The notes beneath the pieces were generated by a model, which did not search any database, had not been told where the DNA came from, and saw nothing but the letters and a program-made list of their open reading frames with translations. Positions 49,960 through 60,942 of a DNA stretch of 64,000 nucleotides are shown piece by piece. Location: NCBI GenBank assembly GCA_047601145.1, contig JASGJW010000005.1, positions 124,001 to 188,000 of the forward strand, read 5' to 3'. How positions within the stretch are numbered: the stretch's first letter is position 1; each line of letters begins with the position of its first letter. A program made the position numbers and the translations under genes. Source of the stretch: UBA7672 sp047601145. Its GTDB lineage: Bacteria > Pseudomonadota > Alphaproteobacteria > Caulobacterales > Hyphomonadaceae.

Positions 49960-50772
49960 ATGACGGACGCTACCGCCACGCCAGTCGAAAAGCCGAAGTC
50001 GCCCAACGCGCCGACCGAGGAAACCGTGCTGTCGGTCAAGCACTATACCGACCGCATGTTCTCGTTCCGGATCACGCGCCCGAGCGCCTTCCGCTTCCGC
50101 TCCGGCGAGTTCGTGATGATCGGCCTTGAAGGCGCGAATGGTAAACCGCTGCTGCGCGCTTATTCCATCGCCAGCCCAAGCTGGGACGAGGAGCTGGAAT
50201 TCTTCTCGATCAAGGTGCCGGACGGTCCGCTGACATCCCGCCTCCAGGCGATCAAGCCCGGCGACAAGGTTCTCCTCGGCCGCAAGTCCACGGGCACGCT
50301 GGTCCACGACGCCCTCACGCCCGGCAAACGCCTGTACTGCTTCTCGACCGGCACTGGCCTTGCGCCCTTCGCCTCGGTCATCCGCGACCCCGAAACCTAT
50401 GAGCGTTTCGAGCAGGTGATCGTCACCCATACCTGCCGCGAAGTCGGCGAGTTGAAATACGGCCAGGAACTGGTCGAAAGCCTGCGAGACGATCCGCTGG
50501 TCGGCGAGCATTTCGGCCGCCTCGTTCACTACACCACCGTCACCCGCGAGCCCTGGCCCAACCAGGAACGCATCACGACCTGCATCGAGAAAGGCATCCT
50601 GTTCGCCGATCTCGAAGTCCCGCCGCTCGATCCGGCCGTCGACCGCGTCATGGTCTGCGGCTCGATGGACATGATCAACGACATCAAGGCGCTGGTCGAA
50701 AAGGCCGGTCTCAAGGAGGGTTCGAACGCCCACCCCGCCGAATTCGTGATCGAGAAGGCTTTCGTGGGCTGA
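49960..50772 (+). CDS. fpr: Ferredoxin--NADP reductase
   Basis: The 270-residue flavoprotein transfers electrons between NADPH and ferredoxin/flavodoxin. FAD-binding motif RAYSIASPSWDEELEF, NADP-binding GTGLAPFASV and the late VMVCGSMDMINDIK are clear, and the C-terminus FVIEKAFVG is that of the bacterial FPR subclass. The N-terminal 15 residues are an unconserved extension. The start at 49960 is preceded by CAGGACGCC. Fpr usually supports oxidative-stress or Fe-S repair functions. It is divergent from the adaptor gene. Confidence 0.94.
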   Translation: MTDATATPVEKPKSPNAPTEETVLSVKHYTDRMFSFRITRPSAFRFRSGEFVMIGLEGANGKPLLRAYSIASPSWDEELEFFSIKVPDGPLTSRLQAIKPGDKVLLGRKSTGTLVHDALTPGKRLYCFSTGTGLAPFASVIRDPETYERFEQVIVTHTCREVGELKYGQELVESLRDDPLVGEHFGRLVHYTTVTREPWPNQERITTCIEKGILFADLEVPPLDPAVDRVMVCGSMDMINDIKALVEKAGLKEGSNAHPAEFVIEKAFVG

Positions 50773-50865
50773 TCGCCTGCCGGGCGGGCTATGTTTGACA
50801 GCCGTCCCTGACCGTCCAAGGATCGCAGCGCGCGCAAGATGCGCCTGATCGACGGCAGGACGGCA

Positions 50866-51153
50866 ATGGCTGAAATTCTTCCTCTCCCCCTCGCAGCACA
50901 GCGCGACCCGAAATCCATCAACATGGCGAGCCTGTGGATCGCCGAAGGCGGCCTGCACTGCAGCATCAAGCTGGGCGTTTACGAAGGCCGGACGGATGTC
51001 AGCGAAACGCAGGCGTGGGGAACCATCCTCGCGGACCTTGCAAGAAACGTCGCCGACGCGCTGATCTCCGACGGCTCCGCGCAAGGACCCAGACACGAGG
51101 TGATCAATCGCATCTGGACGGCGTTCCACGAGGAGCTGTCCAAGACGGCCTAG
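50866..51153 (+). CDS. DUF5076 small protein
   Basis: The approximately 95-residue protein matches the alphaproteobacterial DUF5076 family: SLWIAEGGLHCSIKLGVYEG followed by AWGTILADLARNVADAL. No signal peptide or membrane segment is present. The function is unknown. The start at 50866 has AGGACGGCA upstream; ATG 50839 would add 9 residues. It sits between fpr and acs on the same strand, perhaps with its own promoter. Confidence 0.8.
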   Translation: MAEILPLPLAAQRDPKSINMASLWIAEGGLHCSIKLGVYEGRTDVSETQAWGTILADLARNVADALISDGSAQGPRHEVINRIWTAFHEELSKTA

Positions 51154-51244
51154 CGATCGCGCGAACCCGCCCGGACGCGCTTCATCTTCTCCGCGAAATG
51201 CGCCAATAAGCTTATCCCAAGAAGCCGTCATAACCGGAGCCCCC

Positions 51245-53212
<1,968 letters not shown>

Positions 53213-53228
53213 CCCCGCAGAGGGCCGC

Positions 53229-53894
53229 GTGACCCGCGAACGTGGAAAGCTCGAGGACTGGATCGACCAGCGCGGCTTCGGATTCATCCGGCGGCCCGAC
53301 GGGACGAAGCTCTACGTCCATATGAAGTCGATCGGGAAGAGCACCGAACGGCCGAAGATCGGCGACAATCTCGAATACACCGTGTCGCCCGGCAAGGACG
53401 GACGCTCCGTCGCAACCGATGTGATCTACGTCGCCGCCCCGCCCCCGCCGCCTCCGCCACCACTGCTCGACGAGCACTCGCACGCCCCGCACACGGTTCT
53501 CGGCATTGCCTCGCGCGTGTTTGGCGCCGCGGTAATCCTCGCCCTGCTCAGCGCCAACATCTTCCTGGACCGCCTGCCTATCTGGGTGTGGGCGCTCTAC
53601 CTGATCGGCGGCGGCGCATCCTTCATGCTCTACCGGAATGACAAGATCGCGGCGATCGAGCACGGCTGGCGCCGTCCGGAAATCCGGATGCACCTTGTCG
53701 ACCTTACCTTCGGGATCATCGGCGGCCTGTTCGCCCAGCACGTCTTCCGCCACAAGACCTACAAGCCGTCCTTCGTCTACATCACGGCGCTGATCACGGC
53801 GCTGCACGTGCTGACGCTCGGCCTCATCATGTTCGGCGTCTATGCGCCCGGCTCAGTCGGCGACTTCTTCCGCGAGACCTTCCACGGCCACTAG
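53229..53894 (+). CDS. Cold-shock-domain / DUF1294 membrane fusion
   Basis: The 221-residue protein joins a cold-shock domain (residues about 5-65, with RNP1-like RGFGFI and RNP2-like KLYVHMKSI) through a run of prolines (residues about 74-83) to a DUF1294 membrane domain with about four helices and the family motif YRNDKIAAIEHGWRRPE. DUF1294 proteins are small inner-membrane proteins of unknown function; fusion with a nucleic-acid-binding CSD is recurrent in proteobacteria and would place an RNA-binding module at the membrane. The start is GTG at 53229. The stop overlaps the convergent DUF2474 stop (CTAG). Confidence 0.9.
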   Translation: MTRERGKLEDWIDQRGFGFIRRPDGTKLYVHMKSIGKSTERPKIGDNLEYTVSPGKDGRSVATDVIYVAAPPPPPPPPLLDEHSHAPHTVLGIASRVFGAAVILALLSANIFLDRLPIWVWALYLIGGGASFMLYRNDKIAAIEHGWRRPEIRMHLVDLTFGIIGGLFAQHVFRHKTYKPSFVYITALITALHVLTLGLIMFGVYAPGSVGDFFRETFHGH

Positions 53895-54040
53895 AGGATC
53901 AGCGCCCGCAAGGCGTAAGCGACAGCGGCGACCGCTGCTGCCCCGGCCACCCACAGCGCCACGAACCAGACCAACCGGCTGGCCAGCGGTGGACGCGGAT
54001 CGTTCTCCTCCGGTGGTCCTTCAATGATAGGCAGCTTCAT
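53891..54040 (-). CDS. DUF2474 microprotein of cytochrome bd (CydX-like)
   Basis: A 49-residue gene starts inside the 3' end of cydB (20-base overlap) on the same strand. The protein has a short acidic/Pro N-terminus (EGPPEENDPRPPLASR) and one transmembrane helix from LVWFVALWVAG to the end, the DUF2474 pattern. DUF2474 genes sit after cydAB of the cyanide-insensitive type and are thought to play the small-subunit role that CydX has in E. coli. Translational coupling through the overlap would keep stoichiometry with CydB. The stop is shared (CTAG) with the convergent CSD gene. Confidence 0.85.
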   Translation of the reverse strand: MKLPIIEGPPEENDPRPPLASRLVWFVALWVAGAAAVAAVAYALRALIL

Positions 54041-55049
54041 CATCCACCTTCGCCCGGAAGAGCCAGTAGACGTAACCGGTATAACCCAGGATCAGCGGCA
54101 GCAGCGGTGCAGCTCCCGCCAGCAATAGCCCCAGCGCATTGTCGGCCGCGGCAGCTTCGCTCGGCGTCATCGTGAAGGGCACCAGATATGGCCACAGGCT
54201 CACCGCCAACCCGACATAACCCACGGCGAAAAGGCAAACGGCATAGAGATACGGCGTCAGGTGCAACCGCTTGTCCGCCCCACGCCACAACAGGAAACAG
54301 ATCGCCCCCGCCACCAGCGGCAGCGGCGCGAGCCAGATGAAGCTGCCCCAGTCGATGCTCGTCATCGTGAGACCCCAGCGCTCCGTCACGCGCGGATCAA
54401 CCGATAGCGTCGCAAGGCTCACCGCCCCCATCGCCAGCGCAACGAGGAGCGCCAGCTGCTTCACCCACCCTCTTGCCCGCTCGAACAGCTCGCCCTTGGT
54501 CTTGAACACCAGCCACGCTGCGCCCAGCAGCGCGTAACCGGCGACCAGCGAGGCGGCGACCAGCATCGAGAACGGCGTCAGCCAGTCCATCGGCCCGCCG
54601 ACGAACTGCCCGTCCACCACGTTGACGCCCTGGATGAAACCTCCGAGCACGAAGCCCTGCGCAATCGCGGCAACGATGGACCCTCCCGAGAACGCCACTG
54701 TCCACCACTTCTTCCCACGTTCGCGCCCGTGATGCCGGAACTCGAAGGCCACGCCGCGGAAGATCAGCGCCAGCAGCATCAGGTAGATCGGCAGGTAGAG
54801 CGCCGGCATCAGTGCCGCATAGGCTTTCGGGAACGCCGCAAACAGGCCGCCTCCGCCAAGCACGAGCCAGGTCTCGTTGCCATCCCACACCGGCGCGATC
54901 GACGCCTGCATCTGGTCGCGTTCGCGGCTGTCCTTCGCCAGCGGGAACAGGATGCCAACGCCGAGGTCAAATCCGTCGAGCGCGACATAGAGGAACACGG
55001 CCAGCGCGATCAGTACGGCCCAGATCATGGAGAGTTCGATGCCAAACAT
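54021..55049 (-). CDS. cydB: Cytochrome bd ubiquinol oxidase subunit II
   Basis: The approximately 342-residue membrane subunit has nine hydrophobic segments. The N-terminal VFLYVALDGFDLGVGILFPL and APVWDGNETWLVLGGGGLFAAFP are the CydB signatures. With CydA it oxidises quinol and reduces oxygen to water without pumping protons. The ATG at 55049 overlaps the cydA stop (TGATG); the GTG at 55052 is an alternative. It is followed by the overlapping DUF2474 gene. Confidence 0.96.
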   Translation of the reverse strand: MFGIELSMIWAVLIALAVFLYVALDGFDLGVGILFPLAKDSRERDQMQASIAPVWDGNETWLVLGGGGLFAAFPKAYAALMPALYLPIYLMLLALIFRGVAFEFRHHGRERGKKWWTVAFSGGSIVAAIAQGFVLGGFIQGVNVVDGQFVGGPMDWLTPFSMLVAASLVAGYALLGAAWLVFKTKGELFERARGWVKQLALLVALAMGAVSLATLSVDPRVTERWGLTMTSIDWGSFIWLAPLPLVAGAICFLLWRGADKRLHLTPYLYAVCLFAVGYVGLAVSLWPYLVPFTMTPSEAAAADNALGLLLAGAAPLLPLILGYTGYVYWLFRAKVDDEAAYH

Positions 55050-56431
55050 CACGACGCCTCCCGCACGCCAGCGCCCAGCGTCGTTCCCGGCGGCTCATTT
55101 GTCTGTGGCGGCGGCTCGTCCGTATCCGGTCCCTTGCCGATGATGCGCAGGATATAGAGCGCGCCCGCACTGAACACGATCGCATAGACGACAAGGAAGA
55201 AGAGCAGCGACGTAGCCACCGATCCGGCCTCCACCGGCGAGACCGCATCAGCCGTCCGAAGCACCCCATAGACGACCCAGGGCTGCCGACCGACCTCCGC
55301 CGTGATCCATCCGGCCAATACGGCGATGAACCCCGAAGGGGCCGCCAGCACCAGCGCACGATGATAGAGTTTCGTCGTATCCAGCCGCCTGGTGAGCCAC
55401 AGCACTGCGCCGCCGATCCCCAGCGCCACCATCAGCACGCCCATGCCGACCATCACGCGGAACGCCCAGAAGGTGATCCATACAGGCGGACGATCCCCAG
55501 GCGCAAACGAATCCAGCCCCGGCAACACTTCATCCGGCCCGGCATTGTTCACGGTCGACCCAAAACCCGGAATTCCGATCTCGAGATGATTGGTCTGCGC
55601 CTGTTCGTCCGGCCATCCGACCAGCACGGTCGGTTGCTGCGCCTGTGTCTTCCACCAACCCTCCAGCGCCGCCACCTTTGCCGGCTGGTGCTCGCCAGCG
55701 ACCAGCCCGCTTTCGTGCCCGACGAGGATCTGCACCGGCGCCACCAGCGCCATCATCAGCACCGCCATGCGCAGCGCCGTTGCGCTTTCCGCTTTCGCCT
55801 TCCCGACAATCAGGGCGAACGCTGAAGCACCTGCCACCACCATTGCCGTGGTCAGGAAGGCCGCGAGCACCATATGCGCGAAGCGTGACGGCAATGACGG
55901 GTTGAAGATCACCGCGACAAAATCGGTCGCAACCATCGTGCCGTCCGGCGCATGCGTGAAGCCCTGCGGCGTCTGCATCCACGAATTGGCCGAGAGGATC
56001 CAGAACGCCGAGATCAGCGTCCCGACTGCGACCGTGCACGTCGAAAAGAAATGGAGCTTCGGCCCCACCTTCTTCCAGCCGAACAGCATGATCCCGAGGA
56101 ACGACGCCTCAAGGAAGAACGCCGTCAACACTTCGTATCCAAGCAGCGGCCCGATTACGCTGCCGACCTGCGAGGAGAACACGCTCCAATTCGTGCCGAA
56201 CTGGTAGCTCATCACCACGCCAGAAACGACGCCCATGCCGAACGACAGCGCGAAAATCTTGACCCAGAAGAGATAGAGATTGCGGAAGAGCGGCTTCTTC
56301 GTCGCCAGCCAAAGCCCTTCGAGCACAGCAAGAAAGGAGGCCAACCCGATCGTGAAGGCCGGGAATATGATGTGAAAGCCAATCGTGAAGGCAAACTGCA
56401 GGCGCGACAGCAACAGGGCGTCGAAGTCCAT
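55049..56431 (-). CDS. cydA: Cytochrome bd (CIO-type) ubiquinol oxidase subunit I
   Basis: The approximately 460-residue haem-carrying subunit begins with LSRLQFAFTIGFHIIFPAF, containing the haem-ligand His (about residue 20), and has the second ligand region SRFAHMVLAAF (about 187). The quinol loop is short, as in cyanide-insensitive oxidases (CioA) rather than E. coli CydA. The motif GRQPWVVYG is present at about 390. ATG 56431 is preferred over the adjacent GTG 56434. It forms the operon cydA-cydB-DUF2474. The hybrid kinase gene lies 141 bases upstream on the same strand. Confidence 0.95.
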   Translation of the reverse strand: MDFDALLLSRLQFAFTIGFHIIFPAFTIGLASFLAVLEGLWLATKKPLFRNLYLFWVKIFALSFGMGVVSGVVMSYQFGTNWSVFSSQVGSVIGPLLGYEVLTAFFLEASFLGIMLFGWKKVGPKLHFFSTCTVAVGTLISAFWILSANSWMQTPQGFTHAPDGTMVATDFVAVIFNPSLPSRFAHMVLAAFLTTAMVVAGASAFALIVGKAKAESATALRMAVLMMALVAPVQILVGHESGLVAGEHQPAKVAALEGWWKTQAQQPTVLVGWPDEQAQTNHLEIGIPGFGSTVNNAGPDEVLPGLDSFAPGDRPPVWITFWAFRVMVGMGVLMVALGIGGAVLWLTRRLDTTKLYHRALVLAAPSGFIAVLAGWITAEVGRQPWVVYGVLRTADAVSPVEAGSVATSLLFFLVVYAIVFSAGALYILRIIGKGPDTDEPPPQTNEPPGTTLGAGVREAS

Positions 56432-56572
56432 CACACGCGCTCCCGACTTTGCGCCGGAAGCGATGCATCGCCTGATCTAACTACGCTGCGATGCCGCGCC
56501 GAGGGCGCTCCGGTACCTATCTAGGTCAGCATACAGACTTTTGTCATGCGGCGCGACCGCACAGGCGGCGCG

Positions 56573-59395
56573 TCACACCGCGATATCGAACTCGTCGAGA
56601 TTGAATTCCGTGTCGTCGATCGCAGCGGCGCCTGTTTCGTTCGGCCGCGCATAGCGCGCGATCGCCTCGAACAGTGTTTCGCGAACGATCGGCTTGGCGA
56701 CGTGATCGTCGGCGCCGGCTTCCTTGGCTTCCAGTACATGCTCATCGGTCGCATTCGCCGAAACGGCCAGCATCGGCGTCGGCACGCGACCGTGCTCCTT
56801 CTCCCACGCGCGGATTGCGCGCATGGCGGCGAGCCCGCCCATGATCGGCATCTGCAGGTCCATGAGCACGAGATCGAAGCGCGCGTTCGAGAACTTCTCG
56901 ACTGCTTCCTTGCCGTTCTCCGCGAACGTGATCTGCAACCCACTCTGCGCCAGCAGCAGCTCGACCACGCGGCGGTTCATCGGATTGTCCTCGGCCACCA
57001 GCAGGCGAAGGTTCTCGACCTTCGTTTCGGCGTCGAAGTCCTCGACCGCCACAGCGGTCATTGCGCCCAGCGCCGCAATGCGATCGCGCGAGATCGGGCA
57101 GATCACTTCGAAGGTCGACCCATCGCCCTCCTTCGACTGCGCCGTGATGCGTCCGTTCATCAGCTCGACCAGACGTTTCACGATCGACAAGCCAAGGCCG
57201 AGGCCGCCGAACTTGCGAGAGGTAGAAATATCCGCCTGCTCGAAGCGCTCGAAGATGCGTTCGGCCAGTTCCGGCGCAAAGCCGACGCCCGTGTCGGTCA
57301 CCGACATACGCAACTGCGTCTTGCCTTCCGGTAGCTCCTCAACCGCGGCCGACACGCTGATATGGCCCTGCTCGGTGAACTTCACGGCGTTGTTGAGCAG
57401 GTTGCCCAGCACCTGTCCGATACGCACCGGATCCCCGCGGAACACGCCATCGCAACTGGCCGAAATGAAGGTATCGAAGCGCAGGCCCTTGGCCTCTGCC
57501 CGCGTCCGCGCTGCCTCGCACGTATTGCGCACGGCCTCTTCAAGTTCGAACGGCCGGATGTCGAACTGGATCTCGTCACCCTCGAGACGCGAGAATTCGA
57601 CAAGATCGTCCATGACGCGCAGCAGGGTGCGGCCCGATGTCGAGATCAGGCGCACCATCTCCAGCTGCCTGTCATCAAGCGGCGTGCGCTGCAGCACTTC
57701 GGAGACCGCCAGAACACCGTTCAGAGGCGTGCGAATCTCGTGGCTCATGTTCGACAGGAAGTCCGACTTTGCGGCCGCCGCCACGAGCGCGCGCTGTTCG
57801 GCCTCCATGGCCTTGAGCTCGATGTGCTTGCGCGCCGTGATGTCCTGGATCACCGCGAAGGCGCGTGCGGGCGAGCCCTTCACCGTCTTGAGAATGCGGA
57901 TCGAAGCGGCGTGCCAGATCTCGCGCCCATCCGGGAAGCCGACGCGATACTCAGCCGTATAGGGCGGCCCGCCGGCAAGGTGCGTACGCCACTTGTTGCC
58001 GAGCATCTCGCGGTCGGAGGAATGGATCCAGCTATCATTGCCCGTCAGCGAATCGAAGGTCGGACGCTGCGGGAAGAAATGCTTCCACTCCCCTTCGAGA
58101 TAGGTCTCGCGCATCTCGAAATCGAGTTCCCAGATCATCATCTGGGTGATGTTCATGCCGAAGGACATGCGTTCCTTCGACGACTCGATCTCATGCTGCG
58201 CCTGGACAAACTCGGTGACGTCCTCGTGCATGATCACGACGCCGCCGACATTTCCCTCGCCGTCGCGCCAAGGCGCCGCCGACCATTTCAGCCAGCCCTG
58301 CTTGCCGTTCTTGCGGTCGAACGGATCGCGATCATGGTTCATCGCCTCGCCGCGCAGCACCTGACGATGGATCGCGCGCCACTTCTCCGGCAGCCACTGC
58401 ATCAGGTCGTACATCGACCGGCCCAGCGCTTCTTCTTCCTTGAGACGCCGCTCGGCCAGCCAGCGCTGGCTGGCGACCATCACACGCATGTCCTTGTCAT
58501 ACATGCAGATCGGCATCGGCGCCGCTTGCACGAGACGGCGCACTGTCGAATCCGAATTCATCGCGGCCTGCAGCGCCGTGTGGCTGTCGGTCTTGTCGAC
58601 GACCACCCCGTGCATCGCCTCGACCTGCCCACGCGCATCGATCGACGCCGAACCCGCCACCTGGATGAGGCGCGTTGTCCCATCCGCGCGGCGGATCTGG
58701 AATGTCTGCTTGACCGGCTTGCGCTTCTCAAACGCTTCGCGCGCCGCGGCTACAACCGTCGCGCGTTCCTCCGGCACGATCATCTCGACGAGATCGGTCA
58801 GCACCAGAGGCGGCGCCGCGGGATCAAGACCCAGAATGCGCGAGGCGCCCGCCGAGCAGTGCAACTTGAAATTGCGCCCTGCCCGCCAGTGGCCGATGTC
58901 GCCCACCTGCTCCACGGCATCACGCGCCGACGCTGTCTCCAGCCGCTCACGTTCCAGCGTGTCCTGCCGCGTCACATCCCGGCCGACGAACGAGATCAGG
59001 CCCGACGGGCCAAGCCAGGTCAGTTCCGCATCGATCAGGCGCAGCTCATTGCCGATCTTGAAGCGCAGCTGCAGCGCACGCGAAGGCGTCTTGTCGTTGA
59101 TCGTGCGTAGCGCCTCGCGGCAAGCCTCACGGCGATCCGGATCGATGAAGGAAACGATCGAAGCGTCATGCGCCCCGCCCGCCGGCCCGGTCAGGCGGCG
59201 ATAGGCGATGTTGGCGCGAACTACGCGGCCTTCCTGGTCGATGAGGGCGAAGGCGTCCGAGACGGCGCTCAGGAAATGCTCAACCGCGCTCGCGAAGCAC
59301 TTCTCGATCACCTCGGGAGGTGATGCCGAGCCCAAGGGAAGCGGAGTGGACGTCATGCAGCCGGCGACTGGGAACTCTGGATGTGTCGAGCCCAT
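56573..59395 (-). CDS. PAS-rich hybrid sensor histidine kinase
   Basis: The 940-residue soluble kinase has no transmembrane segment. Several PAS/PAC repeats fill residues about 35-530 (motifs such as FALIDQEGRVVRAN and PMPICMYDKDMRV). The phosphoacceptor domain has SHEIRTPLNGVLAVSEVL (about 550), the ATPase domain has LNNAVKFTEQGHI, DTGVGFAPELAERIFERFEQ and GLGLGLSIVKRL, and a C-terminal receiver domain has VAEDNPMNRRVV and phospho-acceptor LVLMDLQMPIMGG (Asp about 846). It resembles the ArcB/BarA-style cytoplasmic hybrid kinases. The signal is unknown. It sits between selO and cydA on the same strand, suggesting a link with respiratory control. An alternative start is 59356. Confidence 0.92.
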   Translation of the reverse strand: MGSTHPEFPVAGCMTSTPLPLGSASPPEVIEKCFASAVEHFLSAVSDAFALIDQEGRVVRANIAYRRLTGPAGGAHDASIVSFIDPDRREACREALRTINDKTPSRALQLRFKIGNELRLIDAELTWLGPSGLISFVGRDVTRQDTLERERLETASARDAVEQVGDIGHWRAGRNFKLHCSAGASRILGLDPAAPPLVLTDLVEMIVPEERATVVAAAREAFEKRKPVKQTFQIRRADGTTRLIQVAGSASIDARGQVEAMHGVVVDKTDSHTALQAAMNSDSTVRRLVQAAPMPICMYDKDMRVMVASQRWLAERRLKEEEALGRSMYDLMQWLPEKWRAIHRQVLRGEAMNHDRDPFDRKNGKQGWLKWSAAPWRDGEGNVGGVVIMHEDVTEFVQAQHEIESSKERMSFGMNITQMMIWELDFEMRETYLEGEWKHFFPQRPTFDSLTGNDSWIHSSDREMLGNKWRTHLAGGPPYTAEYRVGFPDGREIWHAASIRILKTVKGSPARAFAVIQDITARKHIELKAMEAEQRALVAAAAKSDFLSNMSHEIRTPLNGVLAVSEVLQRTPLDDRQLEMVRLISTSGRTLLRVMDDLVEFSRLEGDEIQFDIRPFELEEAVRNTCEAARTRAEAKGLRFDTFISASCDGVFRGDPVRIGQVLGNLLNNAVKFTEQGHISVSAAVEELPEGKTQLRMSVTDTGVGFAPELAERIFERFEQADISTSRKFGGLGLGLSIVKRLVELMNGRITAQSKEGDGSTFEVICPISRDRIAALGAMTAVAVEDFDAETKVENLRLLVAEDNPMNRRVVELLLAQSGLQITFAENGKEAVEKFSNARFDLVLMDLQMPIMGGLAAMRAIRAWEKEHGRVPTPMLAVSANATDEHVLEAKEAGADDHVAKPIVRETLFEAIARYARPNETGAAAIDDTEFNLDEFDIAV

Positions 59396-59483
59396 CTCGC
59401 GTCATAACGGTTAACAAACCCCGTAGGCGAACCGGTGTCAGAAACGGAAAATCGTCGCAGAAACAGTCTGATTTCAGGTGTTT

Positions 59484-60908
59484 TCAGGTTTTAACCTGAG
59501 GCAGGTCGAGCGCCTGCCGCGCCGTCTCCACCCGTTCCATGTGCTGATAGAACGGCGCCCAGTCGTCCCGCTCGGCGATATGCGCCCACAGGTCCTCGAC
59601 TTCCTCGATGATCAGGCTCACGGGCGCCGCCTCCCGGAAATAGGCATGGCCCAGCCGCTCCGGCCTCTCCGGCGCATGCGCCATCAGCGCCGCCCGCACC
59701 GGTTCGAACCCCGGCGCGGCATAGAGCTTGGCAACTGGACTCCTCGCCGCCCGCGCCTCGCTCGCCGGACCGCCGAACCAATCGAAGAACACCTGCGGCC
59801 ATGCCGCCTTCGTCTCGCCCATCCACGCGAACAGGGATTTCAGCAGCTCAAGATCGCCAGCCTCTCCCGCCGGTTTGAGACCCAACACCGCCAGCACCCG
59901 CCTCGGAAACGCCGCGCGGTAGAGCGTCTCGTAGCGCTCCAGCTCCGGCTGCAGCTGCGAGACATCGGTGACCAGCGTCAGGCACTCCGCGAAGCGCCCC
60001 AGATTCCACAGCGCTGCCGAAGGCTGCCGCCCAAATGCATAAAGGCCCGTCTGGTCGAAATACGCCGCCGTGAAGCTCGGATCGGAATACGGCAGGAAGC
60101 GCCAGGGCCCGTAGTCGAAGCTCTCCCCCGTCACCACCATGTTGTCGGTGTTGAGTACGCCGTGGACAAACCCCGCCGCCATCCACGACGCTGCCAGCTC
60201 CGCCGTCGCCGCCACGACCTCGCGCAACAGCCCCGCCGCCGATGCGGCCATGTCTGCGCCGGCTGCGTTCGGGTGATAGTGCCGGATGCAGTATTCCACG
60301 AGCTTGCCGATCGCGTCCGCATCACCGGCGTACGCCTGCCGCTGGAACGTGCCAAACCGCATATGGCTGTGCGACAGCCGCACCAGCACCGACGATCGCG
60401 TTGGCGATGGCTCGTCATTCCGTCCCAGCTGCTCGCCCGTCTCGATCAGCGAGAACGCCTTCGACGTGTAGACGCCCAGCGCCTCCAGCATCGACGCCGC
60501 CATGATCTCGCGCACGCCGCCCTTCAGCGTCAGGCGCCCATCGCCCGTCCGCGACCATGGCGTCTGCCCCGACCCCTTCGTGCCAAGGTCGAGCAACCGG
60601 CCCCGATCGTCCCTCAGCTGCGCAAACAGAAAGCCGCGCCCATCGCCGATCTGCGGATTGTAAACCTGGAACTGGTGTCCGTGATAAGCCTGCGCCAGCG
60701 GCTTCTCGAGCGAGCCCTTGAACGGCGCGAACTTCCCGAAATGCTCGACCCACTCCGCATCGCTCAGCGCGCCGAGTCCCACCTGCTCAGCCCACCGCTG
60801 GTTGCGCCAGCGCATCGTGTGCTGAGGATAATCCGCCGGCTCCACTTCGGCGTGAAACCGCCTATCGAGTTCGAGGATCGCGCGCTCGGGACGGTAGGAA
60901 GCATTCAT
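59484..60908 (-). CDS. selO: Protein adenylyltransferase SelO (YdiU family)
   Basis: The 474-residue pseudokinase-like enzyme transfers AMP to protein hydroxyls. Visible family motifs are PLAQAYHGHQFQVYNPQIGDGR, DLGTKGSGQTPWSR, the catalytic-loop HGVLNTDNM and the metal-binding DYGPWRFL. C-terminal to about residue 390 the sequence departs from canonical SelO: the conserved ending with a CSS-type terminus is missing and a different 85-residue tail (SLIIEEVEDLWAHIAERDDW) is present. Its length is near typical. It is located before the hybrid kinase on the same strand, 88 bases apart. Confidence 0.92.
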   Translation of the reverse strand: MNASYRPERAILELDRRFHAEVEPADYPQHTMRWRNQRWAEQVGLGALSDAEWVEHFGKFAPFKGSLEKPLAQAYHGHQFQVYNPQIGDGRGFLFAQLRDDRGRLLDLGTKGSGQTPWSRTGDGRLTLKGGVREIMAASMLEALGVYTSKAFSLIETGEQLGRNDEPSPTRSSVLVRLSHSHMRFGTFQRQAYAGDADAIGKLVEYCIRHYHPNAAGADMAASAAGLLREVVAATAELAASWMAAGFVHGVLNTDNMVVTGESFDYGPWRFLPYSDPSFTAAYFDQTGLYAFGRQPSAALWNLGRFAECLTLVTDVSQLQPELERYETLYRAAFPRRVLAVLGLKPAGEAGDLELLKSLFAWMGETKAAWPQVFFDWFGGPASEARAARSPVAKLYAAPGFEPVRAALMAHAPERPERLGHAYFREAAPVSLIIEEVEDLWAHIAERDDWAPFYQHMERVETARQALDLPQVKT

Positions 60909-60942
60909 CGCGCTTCCCTACCCGTTTCCGTTCGCGATGTCG

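Noticed and set aside
59700..59722. GGTTCGAACCCC, which looks like a tRNA T-loop
   Set aside because: It lies inside selO and encodes the conserved residues around GFEPV; no acceptor stem, anticodon arm or CCA-like end can be drawn around it.
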